A stretch of 9,300 nucleotides of DNA. Source: Streptomyces sp. NRRL F-2664 (GTDB taxonomy: Bacteria > Actinomycetota > Actinomycetes > Streptomycetales > Streptomycetaceae). Position numbers and translations under genes: made by a program. Below the pieces are notes generated by a model. The model was not told where the DNA came from, ran no database searches, and worked only from the letters and a program-made list of their open reading frames with translations. Below, one piece after another: positions 1-6,289 of this stretch. The DNA lies in the NCBI RefSeq assembly GCF_000719345.1, contig NZ_JOFX01000080.1, forward strand, positions 1 to 9,300, written 5' to 3'. Positions within the stretch are counted from its first letter, which is position 1; each line of letters starts with the position of its first letter.

Positions 1-62
1 GGCGACCACCGAGATCTACACACTGCATATCGTCGGCAGCGTCAGATGTGTATAAGAGACAG
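1..62 (+). other. Illumina Nextera i5-side adapter (not genomic)
   Basis: Bases 1-21 match the 3' part of the P5 flow-cell oligo. Bases 22-29 (ACTGCATA) match a Nextera i5 index, which I recall as S506/N506. Bases 30-43 are the read-1 linker, and 44-62 are the 19-bp Tn5 mosaic end AGATGTGTATAAGAGACAG. Genomic sequence starts at 63. This is library sequence left by incomplete trimming. Open reading frames that begin here (for example MCIRDS or MYKRQ) are artefacts. Confidence 0.98.
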
Positions 63-70
63 CGCTCGTC

Positions 71-167
71 CTGCGGGGACACCCCCCACCGTCCCCACAC
101 CCCCACCCCGGCCGCCCCGCCCGGCGTCCGGGCCGTGGGGTGGGGGCACTCCGGGGGCTCCCCGCAG
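71..167. repeat. Large nested inverted repeat (potential long hairpin)
   Basis: Several arm pairs nest around one centre. CTGCGGGGA at 71-79 pairs perfectly with 159-167. A C run at 83-87 pairs with the G run at 153-157. CCCCCACCCC at 100-109 pairs with 137-146, and CCCGG at 120-124 pairs with 128-132 around a 3-nt loop. Together they could fold into an imperfect hairpin of about 97 nt. It has the look of the palindromic intergenic repeats of Streptomyces and could act as a bidirectional terminator. It sits directly beside the contig end, which may explain why assembly stopped here. Confidence 0.6.
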
Positions 168-280
168 GCCGAGGCGCAACCACCGAGCACGATCGAGACG
201 TGCAGCACCGCGCCGAGCCGAGGAGAGCCCCCGGAGGGGCACCACCCCACCCAGAACACTCCTGGCCGGGGACACCACCC

Positions 281-375
281 CCAGCCCCGCCGGCGCTTGA
301 GGCGCGGCCACCGGCCCGCAGCCGGTCCATCCAGCCCCGCCGGCGCTTGAGGCGCGGCCACCGGCCCGCAGCCGG
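281..375 (+). repeat. 50-bp direct tandem repeat, two copies
   Basis: The 45 bases at 281-325 recur without change at 331-375, a period of 50 with a 5-nt spacer (TCCAT). Each unit contains two hairpins. In copy 1 they are at 289-308 (GCC and GCGC pairing with GCGC and GGC around TTGAG, with one bulged G) and 311-325 (CCGGC/GCCGG). The first 27 bases of the unit recur with three differences at 9204-9230. The GCCGGCGCTTGAGGCGCGG core resembles a dispersed intergenic repeat that I know from Streptomyces genomes. Because the copies are identical, a short-read assembler could have the copy number wrong. Confidence 0.85.
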
Positions 376-384
376 GGAACTGGG

Positions 385-404
385 GCGGCGCCCGGCCGGG
401 CCGC
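385..404 (-). terminator. Possible terminator of the his operon
   Basis: GCCCGGCCGGGC at 390-401 is a perfect 12-bp palindrome. An alternative stem, GCGGC at 385-389 with GCCGC at 400-404, encloses it. It lies about 50-70 nt beyond the hisF stop on the minus strand. There is no T tract after it, but Streptomyces terminators often lack one. Strong hairpins are frequent in such GC-rich DNA, so this assignment is tentative. Confidence 0.35.
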
Positions 405-455
405 AGCAGCGACCCCGCAGACCGCGAGGCAACGGCAGGCCGCGCCGGAGGCGGG

Positions 456-1211
456 TCAGCGGATCGGGTGGCCCGCTTCGCGGAGGGCGGACTTCACGTC
501 GGCGATCCGGAGGTCGCCGAAGTGGAACACCGACGCCGCGAGCACCGCATCCGCCCCCGCCCCGATCGCCGGGGCGAAATCGGCGAGGCGGCCCGCGCCG
601 CCCGAGGCGATCACGGGCACCGTGACGTGCTTGCGGACCGCCGCGATCATCTCGACGTCGTAGCCGTCCTTGGTGCCGTCCGCGTCCATGGAGTTGAGCA
701 GGATCTCCCCTGCGCCCAGCTCCGCGGCCCGGTGCGCCCACTCGACCGCGTCGATGCCGGTGCCCTGCCGGCCGCCGTGCGTGGTGACCTCGAAGGAACC
801 GGTGCCCGTGCGCCGGGCGTCGACGGACAGGACGAGGACCTGCCGCCCGAACCGCTCCGCGATCTCCTGGATCAGCTCGGGGCGGGCGATGGCGGCCGTG
901 TTCACGCCCACCTTGTCCGCGCCCGCGCGCAGCAGCTTGTCGACGTCGTCGCCCGTGCGGACGCCGCCGCCCACGGTCAGCGGGATGAAGACCTGCTCGG
1001 CGGTGCGGCGCACCACGTCGTAGGTGGTCTCGCGGTTCCCGGAGGACGCGGTGATGTCGAGGAAGGTCAGCTCGTCGGCGCCTTCGGCGTCGTACAGCTT
1101 GGCCATCTCCACCGGGTCGCCCGCGTCGCGCAGGTTCTGGAAGTTCACGCCCTTGACGACGCGGCCGTTGTCGACGTCCAGGCAGGGGATCACGCGTACG
1201 GCGAGGCTCAT
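456..1211 (-). CDS. hisF: HisF, imidazole glycerol phosphate synthase cyclase subunit
   Basis: This 251-residue protein is full length for HisF. Together with the HisH glutaminase it converts PRFAR and ammonia into imidazole glycerol phosphate and AICAR in the cytoplasm. The (beta/alpha)8-barrel signature runs throughout. The two catalytic aspartates are D12 (in CLDVDNG) and D131 (in LSVDARR). Phosphate-binding stretches are TVGGGVRT near residue 79 and IASGGAG near 201. The ATG start at 1211 gives the canonical N terminus [12 protein letters not shown]. An AAGGCGG ribosome site lies just upstream, inside the Rid-family gene. The reading frame stays open further upstream, but that part overlaps the Rid gene and is not protein-like. 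The start overlaps the Rid stop by 4 nt (ATGA). It is the last gene of the operon in this window. Confidence 0.97.
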   Translation of the reverse strand: MSLAVRVIPCLDVDNGRVVKGVNFQNLRDAGDPVEMAKLYDAEGADELTFLDITASSGNRETTYDVVRRTAEQVFIPLTVGGGVRTGDDVDKLLRAGADKVGVNTAAIARPELIQEIAERFGRQVLVLSVDARRTGTGSFEVTTHGGRQGTGIDAVEWAHRAAELGAGEILLNSMDADGTKDGYDVEMIAAVRKHVTVPVIASGGAGRLADFAPAIGAGADAVLAASVFHFGDLRIADVKSALREAGHPIR

Positions 1212-1594
1212 GCGGGCACCGCCTTGTACGCCTCGACCTCGACCTCGACGACCATCGACGGGTCGACGAAGCCGGAGACGATGAGCATGGTGGCGGCCGG
1301 GCGGACCGCGTCGAAGAGCTCCTTGTGGGCGCGGCCCACCTCGTCCACGTCGCGGGCGTGCGTCAGGTACATACGGGTGCGGACGACGTCCTCGGGCCCG
1401 AGGCCGGCCTGGGCCAGCGCCTTGAAGGCGACGCCGAAGGCGGCGACGGCCTGGTCGTACGGGCCGCCCGCGTCGGCGGCGGTGCACCCGGAGACGAGCA
1501 CGAGCCCGTTCGGGAGCTGCACGGCGCGGGAGTAGGCGATGACGTCCTCGTAGGGGCCGCCGGAGGAGATGCGGCGTACGGCGTCGGAACTCAT
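1208..1594 (-). CDS. Rid (YjgF/YER057c/UK114) family protein lacking the deaminase arginine
   Basis: This 128-residue protein has the length and fold pattern of the Rid family, trimeric proteins whose RidA members hydrolyse reactive enamine/imine intermediates. Family features include [13 protein letters not shown] near residues 29-41, [13 protein letters not shown] near 71-83 and the C-terminal strand [12 protein letters not shown]. In RidA a conserved Arg in a PAR-S motif binds the carboxylate of the substrate. Here that segment reads RPAATMLIV (98-106), with Ala101 at the Arg position by my alignment. The protein is therefore more likely a member of a Rid subfamily without known imine deaminase activity. 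It sits between priA and hisF with a 4-nt overlap on each side, so it is firmly part of the operon. Its role in histidine synthesis is unknown; handling a reactive intermediate or assisting the HisA/HisF step are guesses. Confidence 0.88.
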   Translation of the reverse strand: MSSDAVRRISSGGPYEDVIAYSRAVQLPNGLVLVSGCTAADAGGPYDQAVAAFGVAFKALAQAGLGPEDVVRTRMYLTHARDVDEVGRAHKELFDAVRPAATMLIVSGFVDPSMVVEVEVEAYKAVPA

Positions 1595-2322
1595 GCGGAG
1601 ACCACCTTCAGGGCTTCTTCCAGGGTGAAGGCCTTGGCGTACAGGGCCTTGCCGACGATCGCGCCCTCGACGCCCAGGGGTACCAGCTCGGACAGGGCCC
1701 GCAGGTCGTCCAGCGACGAGACGCCGCCGGAGGCGACGACGGGCCGGTCGGTGGCGGCGCAGACGTTGCGCAGCAGCTCCAGGTTGGGGCCGGTGAGCGT
1801 GCCGTCCTTGCCGATGTCGGTGACGACGTAGCGGGCGCAGCCCTCCGAGTCGAGGCGGGCGAGGGTCTCGTACAGGTCGCCGCCCTCGCTGGTCCAGCCG
1901 CGGCCCTTGAGGGTGGTGCCGCGCACGTCGAGGCCGATGGCGATCCGGTCGCCGTGCTCGGCGATGGCCTTGGCGGCCCATTCGGGGGTCTCCAGGGCGG
2001 CGGTGCCGAGGTTGACGCGGGTGCAGCCGGTGGCGAGGGCCGCGGCGAGCGAGGCGTCGTCGCGGATGCCGCCGGACAGCTCGACCTTGATGTCCATGGC
2101 GCGGGTGATCTCGGCGACCAGCGTGCGGTTGTCGCCGGTGCCGAAGGCGGCGTCCAGGTCGACGAGGTGGAGCCATTCGGCGCCGGCGGCCTGCCAGGCG
2201 AGGGCGGCCTCCAGCGGGGAGCCGTAGGAGGTCTCGCTGCCGGAGACGCCGTGGACGAGGCGGACGGCCTGGCCGTCGCGCACGTCGACCGCGGGGAGGA
2301 GTTCGAGCGCGGGTGCGGTCAT
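1591..2322 (-). CDS. priA: PriA/HisA, bifunctional phosphoribosyl isomerase A
   Basis: This 243-residue (beta/alpha)8-barrel isomerase converts ProFAR to PRFAR, the HisA step. It closely resembles actinobacterial PriA, which also isomerises phosphoribosyl anthranilate (the TrpF step) in organisms without a separate trpF. The N terminus [20 protein letters not shown] contains D13, which matches the general base D11 of S. coelicolor PriA. D132 (GLDVRG) matches the general acid D130. R21, the LSGGIRDD loop near 82-89 and the GRGWT motif (140-144) fit the dual-substrate enzyme. The ATG at 2322 shares one base with the hisH stop (TGATG). The ribosome site is weak, which suggests translation coupled to hisH. 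Dual activity is inferred from family membership. Confidence 0.95.
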   Translation of the reverse strand: MTAPALELLPAVDVRDGQAVRLVHGVSGSETSYGSPLEAALAWQAAGAEWLHLVDLDAAFGTGDNRTLVAEITRAMDIKVELSGGIRDDASLAAALATGCTRVNLGTAALETPEWAAKAIAEHGDRIAIGLDVRGTTLKGRGWTSEGGDLYETLARLDSEGCARYVVTDIGKDGTLTGPNLELLRNVCAATDRPVVASGGVSSLDDLRALSELVPLGVEGAIVGKALYAKAFTLEEALKVVSA

Positions 2323-2972
2323 CAGAGGGTCTCGATCCAGTTGGTGAGGAGCTGGGCGCCGGCGTCGCCGGACTTCTCGGGGTGGAACTGGGTGGCCCAC
2401 AGGGCCCCGTTCTCCACCGCCGCGACGAAGCGCTCGCCGTGGGTGGACCAGGTGACCTTGGGGGCGCGGATCAGCGGGTTGGTGACTTCCAGGGTCCAGT
2501 CGTGGGCCGCGTAGGAGTGCACGAAATAGAACCGGGCGTCGGCGTCGAGCCCGGCGAAGGCCTGGCTGTCGGCTGGGGCCTCGACGGTGTTCCAGCCCAT
2601 GTGGGGGACGACCGGGGCCTTGAGCGGTCCGACCGTGCCGGGCCACTCGTCGAGGCCTTCGGTCTCCACGCCGTGCTCGATGCCGCGTTCGAAGAGGATC
2701 TGCATGCCGACGCAGATGCCCATGACGGGACGGCCGCCGGAGAGGCGGCGGCCGATGATCCAGTCGCCGCGGACGTCCCTCAGGCCCTGCATGCAGGCGG
2801 AGAAGGCGCCGACGCCGGGGACGAGGAGTCCGTCGGCGTCCATGGCCTTGTCGTAGTCGCGGGTGATCTCGACGTCGGCGCCGACGCGGGCGAGGGCGCG
2901 TTCGGCGGAGCGGATGTTGCCGAAGCCGTAGTCGAGGACGACGACCTTCTTGGTGGGGCGTGCTGTGCTCAT
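2322..2972 (-). CDS. hisH: HisH, imidazole glycerol phosphate synthase glutaminase subunit
   Basis: This 216-residue class I glutamine amidotransferase hydrolyses glutamine and passes ammonia to HisF. The catalytic triad is visible: nucleophile C87 in GICVGMQ, and H197 and E199 in QFHPEKS. The N-terminal [10 protein letters not shown] and the VPGVGAF oxyanion-side motif (51-57) are typical. The start chosen is the ATG at 2972, giving [10 protein letters not shown]. It has an AAGGA ribosome site about 9 nt upstream and a 4-nt ATGA overlap with the preceding small gene. An upstream in-frame start would add 14 residues and overlap that gene much more, so it is less likely. Confidence 0.96.
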   Translation of the reverse strand: MSTARPTKKVVVLDYGFGNIRSAERALARVGADVEITRDYDKAMDADGLLVPGVGAFSACMQGLRDVRGDWIIGRRLSGGRPVMGICVGMQILFERGIEHGVETEGLDEWPGTVGPLKAPVVPHMGWNTVEAPADSQAFAGLDADARFYFVHSYAAHDWTLEVTNPLIRAPKVTWSTHGERFVAAVENGALWATQFHPEKSGDAGAQLLTNWIETL

Positions 2973-3136
2973 TCCCAGATTCCTTGGATCCGCAGGACTC
3001 CGGCCGCCAGGCACATCGCGGAGGCGATGGCGAGCAGGACCACGACCGATGTGGGCATCTGCTGCTTCTTGAAGGAGTAGACGCCCCCGGCCAGGAACAG
3101 GCCGAGGACGATGAGGATGGTGTTCAGCCCGTTCAC
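2969..3136 (-). CDS. Small two-helix membrane protein in the his operon (unknown function)
   Basis: This 55-residue protein starts at GTG 3136, only 2 nt after the hisB stop, and overlaps the hisH start by 4 nt. Two hydrophobic segments are clear: about residues 5-20 ([16 protein letters not shown]) and about 30-48 ([19 protein letters not shown]). They are joined by a short loop with two lysines (FKKQQ). By the positive-inside rule the loop would be cytoplasmic and both ends outside. I recognise no domain and no catalytic motif. The open frame extends upstream to 3235, but that extension is Arg/Pro-rich and overlaps hisB. The coupled position argues that it is a real, translated gene. A small hypothetical protein at this place in Streptomyces his operons agrees with what I remember, but I cannot name a function. 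Confidence 0.8.
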   Translation of the reverse strand: MNGLNTILIVLGLFLAGGVYSFKKQQMPTSVVVLLAIASAMCLAAGVLRIQGIWE

Positions 3137-3138
3137 TG

Positions 3139-3732
3139 CTAGAGGGCGCCCTTCGTGGAGGGCAGGATCCCGGCGGCGCGGGGGTCGAACTCGGCGGCGT
3201 AGCGCAGGGCCCGGGCGAGCGCCTTGAACTGGCACTCCACGATGTGGTGGGCGTTGCGGCCGTACGGGACGTGGACGTGCAGGGCGATCTGGGCCTGCGC
3301 GACGAAGGACTCCAGGATGTGCCGGGTCATCGTGGTGTCGTAGGAGCCGATCATGGGCGCCATGTTCTCGGGCTCGGTGTGCACGAGGTAGGGGCGGCCG
3401 GACAGGTCGACGGTCACCTGGGCGAGGGACTCGTCGAGCGGCACGGTGCAGTTGCCGAAGCGGTAGATGCCCACCTTGTCGCCGAGGGCCTGCTTGAAGG
3501 CGGCGCCGAGTGCGAGGGCGGTGTCCTCGATGGTGTGGTGGGAGTCGATGTGCAGGTCGCCGTCGGTCTTGACGGTGAGGTCGAAGAGGCCGTGGCGGCC
3601 GAGCTGGTCGAGCATGTGGTCGTAGAAGCCCACGCCCGTCGAGACGTCGACCTGTCCGGTTCCGTCGAGGTTTATCTCGACGACGACGGAGGTCTCCTTG
3701 GTGGTCCGTTCGACCCGTCCGATGCGGCTCAT
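3139..3732 (-). CDS. hisB: HisB, imidazoleglycerol-phosphate dehydratase
   Basis: This 197-residue protein is the monofunctional dehydratase that converts imidazole glycerol phosphate to imidazole acetol phosphate. Diagnostic metal-binding motifs are present: H39 in [16 protein letters not shown] at 63-70 and GRNAHHIVE at 158-166. There is no N-terminal HAD phosphatase domain like that of E. coli HisB, so histidinol-phosphate phosphatase must be encoded elsewhere. The ATG at 3732 has a strong AAGGAG ribosome site about 8 nt upstream and a 4-nt ATGA overlap with the hisC stop. The stop codon is TAG. Confidence 0.97.
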   Translation of the reverse strand: MSRIGRVERTTKETSVVVEINLDGTGQVDVSTGVGFYDHMLDQLGRHGLFDLTVKTDGDLHIDSHHTIEDTALALGAAFKQALGDKVGIYRFGNCTVPLDESLAQVTVDLSGRPYLVHTEPENMAPMIGSYDTTMTRHILESFVAQAQIALHVHVPYGRNAHHIVECQFKALARALRYAAEFDPRAAGILPSTKGAL

Positions 3733-4838
3733 GCGTGCTGCTCCTTCTTCAGTGCGCGAACCGCTTCCAGGAACGCGTCGTTCTCCGCGGGGGTGCCGGC
3801 GGTGACCCGCAGCCGGCCGGGGACGCCGTTGTCCCGGACGAGGACCCCGTGGTCGAGGATCTTCTGCCAGGCGGTGTGCGCGTCCTCGAACGTCCCGAAC
3901 TGGATGAAGTTCGCGTCGGACTCGGTGACGTCGTAGCCGATGGCCCGCAGTTCGGTGACCAGGCGGTCCCGCTCGGTCTTGAGCTGCTCGACGTAGCCGA
4001 GCAGGGTGTCGGTGTGCTCCAGGGCGGCGAGTGCCGAGGCCTGGGTGACGGCGGACAGGTGGTACGGCAGGCGCACCAGCTGCACGGCGTCGACGACGGC
4101 GGGGTGCGCGGCCAGGTAGCCCAGGCGCAGGCCGGCCGCGCCGAAGGCCTTGGACATGGTCCGGGAGATCACCATGTGGGGGCGGCCCTCGATGAGGGGC
4201 AGCAGCGAGTCCCGGTGGCTGAACTCCACGTAGGCCTCGTCGACGATGACGAGGGAGGGCTTGGCCGCCTGGGCCGCCTCGTAGAGGGCGAGGACGGTCT
4301 CCGCCTCGACGGCGGTGCCCGTGGGGTTGTTGGGCGAGGTGATGAAGACGACGTCGGGGGCGTGCTCGGCGATCGCCCGTTCGGCCGCCTCCACGTCGAT
4401 GCGGAAGTCCTCGCGGCGCGGGCCGGAGATCCATCCCGTGCCGGTGCCGCGGGAGATCAGCGCGTGCATGGAGTACGAGGGCTCGAAGCCCAGCGCGGTG
4501 CGGCCGGGTCCGCCGAAGGTCTGCAGCAGCTGCTGGATGACCTCGTTGGAGCCGTTGGCCGCCCATACGTTCTCGCGTGCGACCGGGTGCTTGCCGGTCC
4601 GGGTGAGGTAGGCGGCCAGCTCGGTGCGCAGCTCGACCGCGTCCCGGTCCGGGTAGCGGTTGAGGGTGCGGGCGGCCTCGGCGACGCGCTCGGCGATGCG
4701 CGCGACGAGTGCGGCGGGCAGCTCGTAGGGGTTCTCGTTGGTGTTCAGCTGGACGGGCACGTCGAGCTGCGGGGCGCCGTACGGGCTCTTGCCGCGCAGT
4801 TCGTCCCGGATGGGGAGGTCGTCGATGCCGAGGGTCAC
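3729..4838 (-). CDS. hisC: HisC, histidinol-phosphate aminotransferase
   Basis: This 369-residue PLP-dependent class I/II aminotransferase transfers the amino group of glutamate to imidazole acetol phosphate, giving histidinol phosphate. Visible motifs are LNTNENPY (31-38), ANGSNEV near 94-100, SPNNPTG (168-174), the PLP-contacting D200 and Y203 in VIVDEAY, and the Schiff-base lysine K230 in TMSKAFG. R238 (GLRLGY) and the carboxylate-binding R344 in GRLRVTAGT are also present. I chose the GTG at 4838. It forms a 4-nt GTGA overlap with the hisD stop, like most junctions here, and has GGAAGG 10 nt upstream (4849-4854). An ATG at 4856 would add six residues, but it overlaps that ribosome site and has none of its own. 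Confidence 0.96.
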   Translation of the reverse strand: MTLGIDDLPIRDELRGKSPYGAPQLDVPVQLNTNENPYELPAALVARIAERVAEAARTLNRYPDRDAVELRTELAAYLTRTGKHPVARENVWAANGSNEVIQQLLQTFGGPGRTALGFEPSYSMHALISRGTGTGWISGPRREDFRIDVEAAERAIAEHAPDVVFITSPNNPTGTAVEAETVLALYEAAQAAKPSLVIVDEAYVEFSHRDSLLPLIEGRPHMVISRTMSKAFGAAGLRLGYLAAHPAVVDAVQLVRLPYHLSAVTQASALAALEHTDTLLGYVEQLKTERDRLVTELRAIGYDVTESDANFIQFGTFEDAHTAWQKILDHGVLVRDNGVPGRLRVTAGTPAENDAFLEAVRALKKEQHA

Positions 4839-6157
4839 TGGTTGGGGACCTTCCATCCGAAGCGTGCCTTGAGGGCGGCGCCGTGGGCGGGCAGGTCCTC
4901 GGCCTCGGCGAGGGTGACCACGTGGTGGGCGACCTCGGCGAGGGCGTCGCGGGTGTAGTCGACGATGTGGATGCCGCGCAGGAAGGACTGCACGGACAGG
5001 CCCGAGGAGTGGCAGGCGCAGCCGCCGGTGGGCAGGACGTGGTTGGAGCCGGCGCAGTAGTCGCCGAGGGAGACCGGGGCCCATGGGCCGACGAAGATCG
5101 CGCCGGCGTTGCGGACGCGGGCGGCCCAGGCTGCGGCGTCCGCGGTCTGGATCTCCAGGTGCTCGGCGCCGTAGGCGTCGACGACCTTGAGGCCGTCCTC
5201 CAGGCTGTCGACGAGGACGATCGCGGACTGCTTGCCGGCGAGGGCGGGCTTGATCCGGTCCTCGATGTGCTTGGTCGCGGCGACCTGCGGCTCCAGCTCC
5301 CTCTCGACGGCGTCGGCTAGGTCGGCGGAGTCCGTGACGAGGACGGCTGCTGCCAGCGGGTCGTGCTCGGCCTGGCTGATCAGGTCGGCCGCGACGTGCA
5401 CCGGGTCGGCGGTGGAGTCGGCGAGGACGGCGATCTCGGTGGGGCCGGCCTCGGTGTCGATGCCGATCCGGCCGGTGAAGTAGCGCTTGGCGGCGGCGAC
5501 CCAGATGTTGCCGGGGCCGGTGACCATGTTGGCGGGGCGGCAGTCCTCGGTGCCGTACGCGAACATCGCGACGGCCTGGGCCCCGCCCACGGCGTAGACC
5601 TCCTCCACGCCGAGCAGCGCGCAGGCGGCGAGGATCGTGGGGTGCGGCAGGCCGCCGAACTCCTTCTGCGGCGGGGACGCGAGCGCGACCGACTCGACGC
5701 CCGCCTCCTGGGCCGGCACCACGTTCATGACGACGGAGGACGGGTACACCGAGCGGCCGCCCGGGGCGTACAGCCCCACGCGTTCCACGGGAACCCACTT
5801 CTCGGTCACGGTGCCGCCGGGGACCACCTGGGTGGTGTGCTCGGCGCGGCGCTGGGCGCGGTGCACGGTCCGGGCACGCCGGATCGACTCCTCCAGGGCG
5901 GCGCGGACGGCCGGGTCGAGCTCGTCGAGGGCGGTCTTCAGCGCCTCGACGGGCACCCTGACCTGCTCCAGAACCACTCCGTCGAACTTCTGTGCGTACT
6001 CGATCAGCGCCGCCGTGCCACGATGATGGACGTCCTCGCAGATGGGCCGCACCTTCTCCAGTGCGGCTTCCACGTCGAACTCGGCACGGGGCAGCAGGTC
6101 GCGCAGGGCGCCGCCCTCGGGGAGGGCGTCACCGCGCAGGTCGATACGAGAGATCAC
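4835..6157 (-). CDS. hisD: HisD, histidinol dehydrogenase
   Basis: This 440-residue zinc enzyme oxidises histidinol to histidine in two NAD-dependent steps, the end of the pathway. Predicted zinc ligands are Q262 and H265 (in SQAEHD), D366 (in LGDYCAG) and H425 (in PAHG). The catalytic pair is E332-H333 in YGAEHLEI. The signatures GLYAPGG (128-134), GPGN (214-217) and [11 protein letters not shown] (232-242) are all present. The GTG start at 6157 gives MISRIDLRG, the usual actinobacterial N terminus, and GAGAG 9 nt upstream (6167-6171) can serve as ribosome site. It is the first gene of the operon and is transcribed away from the membrane-protein gene. Confidence 0.97.
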   Translation of the reverse strand: MISRIDLRGDALPEGGALRDLLPRAEFDVEAALEKVRPICEDVHHRGTAALIEYAQKFDGVVLEQVRVPVEALKTALDELDPAVRAALEESIRRARTVHRAQRRAEHTTQVVPGGTVTEKWVPVERVGLYAPGGRSVYPSSVVMNVVPAQEAGVESVALASPPQKEFGGLPHPTILAACALLGVEEVYAVGGAQAVAMFAYGTEDCRPANMVTGPGNIWVAAAKRYFTGRIGIDTEAGPTEIAVLADSTADPVHVAADLISQAEHDPLAAAVLVTDSADLADAVERELEPQVAATKHIEDRIKPALAGKQSAIVLVDSLEDGLKVVDAYGAEHLEIQTADAAAWAARVRNAGAIFVGPWAPVSLGDYCAGSNHVLPTGGCACHSSGLSVQSFLRGIHIVDYTRDALAEVAHHVVTLAEAEDLPAHGAALKARFGWKVPNQ

Positions 6158-6197
6158 CCCCCAATTCTCTCAGACCGCTTCGTCCCACTGTCCGCCC

Positions 6198-6214
6198 GTA
6201 TCACTGGCTGATAC
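6198..6214. promoter_or_regulatory. 17-bp inverted repeat, candidate operator
   Basis: GTATCA (6198-6203) and TGATAC (6209-6214) are perfect inverted copies separated by five bases. The size and symmetry suit a dimeric helix-turn-helix repressor. The site lies 41 bp upstream of the hisD start, where it could overlap the his promoter. It contrasts with its surroundings because both arms are AT-richer than this genome. The regulator is unknown and the site is predicted only from symmetry. Confidence 0.4.
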
Positions 6215-6275
6215 ACGCCCCGGACGTCACAGGTGCCCGTTAGCGTTCCCGTACACGTACCGAGCGTGCACGAGC

Positions 6276-6284
6276 GGAGGGGGA
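6276..6284 (+). promoter_or_regulatory. Ribosome binding site deciding the start of the membrane-protein gene
   Basis: GGAGGGGGA is a strong Shine-Dalgarno sequence 5 nt before the GTG at 6290. It favours that start over the in-frame GTG near 6233, which would add 19 residues, lies close to the divergent promoters and has no such site. Confidence 0.75.
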
Positions 6285-6289
6285 CCGCG

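Larger units (their letters stand above)
63..455. other. Non-coding, repeat-rich region downstream of hisF
   Basis: No credible gene is visible in these 393 bases. The open frames are low-complexity Arg/Pro/Gly-rich translations, and several begin inside the adapter. The stretch is extremely GC-rich and full of short inverted repeats: a nested palindrome at 71-167, a GCCCC/GGGGC hairpin at 227-240, a 50-bp tandem duplication at 281-375 and a palindrome at 390-401. It lies downstream of the last gene of the minus-strand his operon, so transcription termination is its most likely function. In several Streptomyces other his or trp genes lie further along this side, but here the contig ends first. 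Confidence 0.8.
6158..6289. promoter_or_regulatory. Divergent promoter region, his operon / membrane-protein gene
   Basis: These 132 bp separate hisD (minus) from the plus-strand gene and must hold both promoters unless transcription enters from outside. For the plus strand, TAGCGT at 6241-6246 fits the Streptomyces -10 pattern TANNNT, but no good -35 lies at the right distance. For the minus strand, TGACGT (6229 down to 6224) could be a -35, but no convincing -10 follows. No histidine-rich leader peptide and no T-box-like structure is visible upstream of hisD. Attenuation of the enteric type is therefore unlikely. Confidence 0.6.

Noticed and set aside
281..375. CRISPR-like array
   Set aside because: Only two copies with a 5-nt spacer, a related copy over 8 kb away next to another gene end, and no cas genes. 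It is a tandem intergenic repeat.
140..625. 161-residue plus-strand open frame, and other open frames crossing 63-455
   Set aside because: Low-complexity Arg/Pro/Gly composition, overlap with the hisF 3' end and the tandem repeats, and no ribosome site or recognisable domain. These are by-products of high GC.
468..1535. Long plus-strand frames opposite hisF, rid, priA, hisH, hisB, hisC and hisD
   Set aside because: Each is antisense to a clearly recognised enzyme gene with intact catalytic motifs, and their translations show no family features.
6158..6232. Histidine attenuator or T-box leader upstream of hisD
   Set aside because: At most about 130 nt is available. No run of His codons behind a start, no terminator/antiterminator pair with a T tract and no T-box core sequence were seen on the minus strand.
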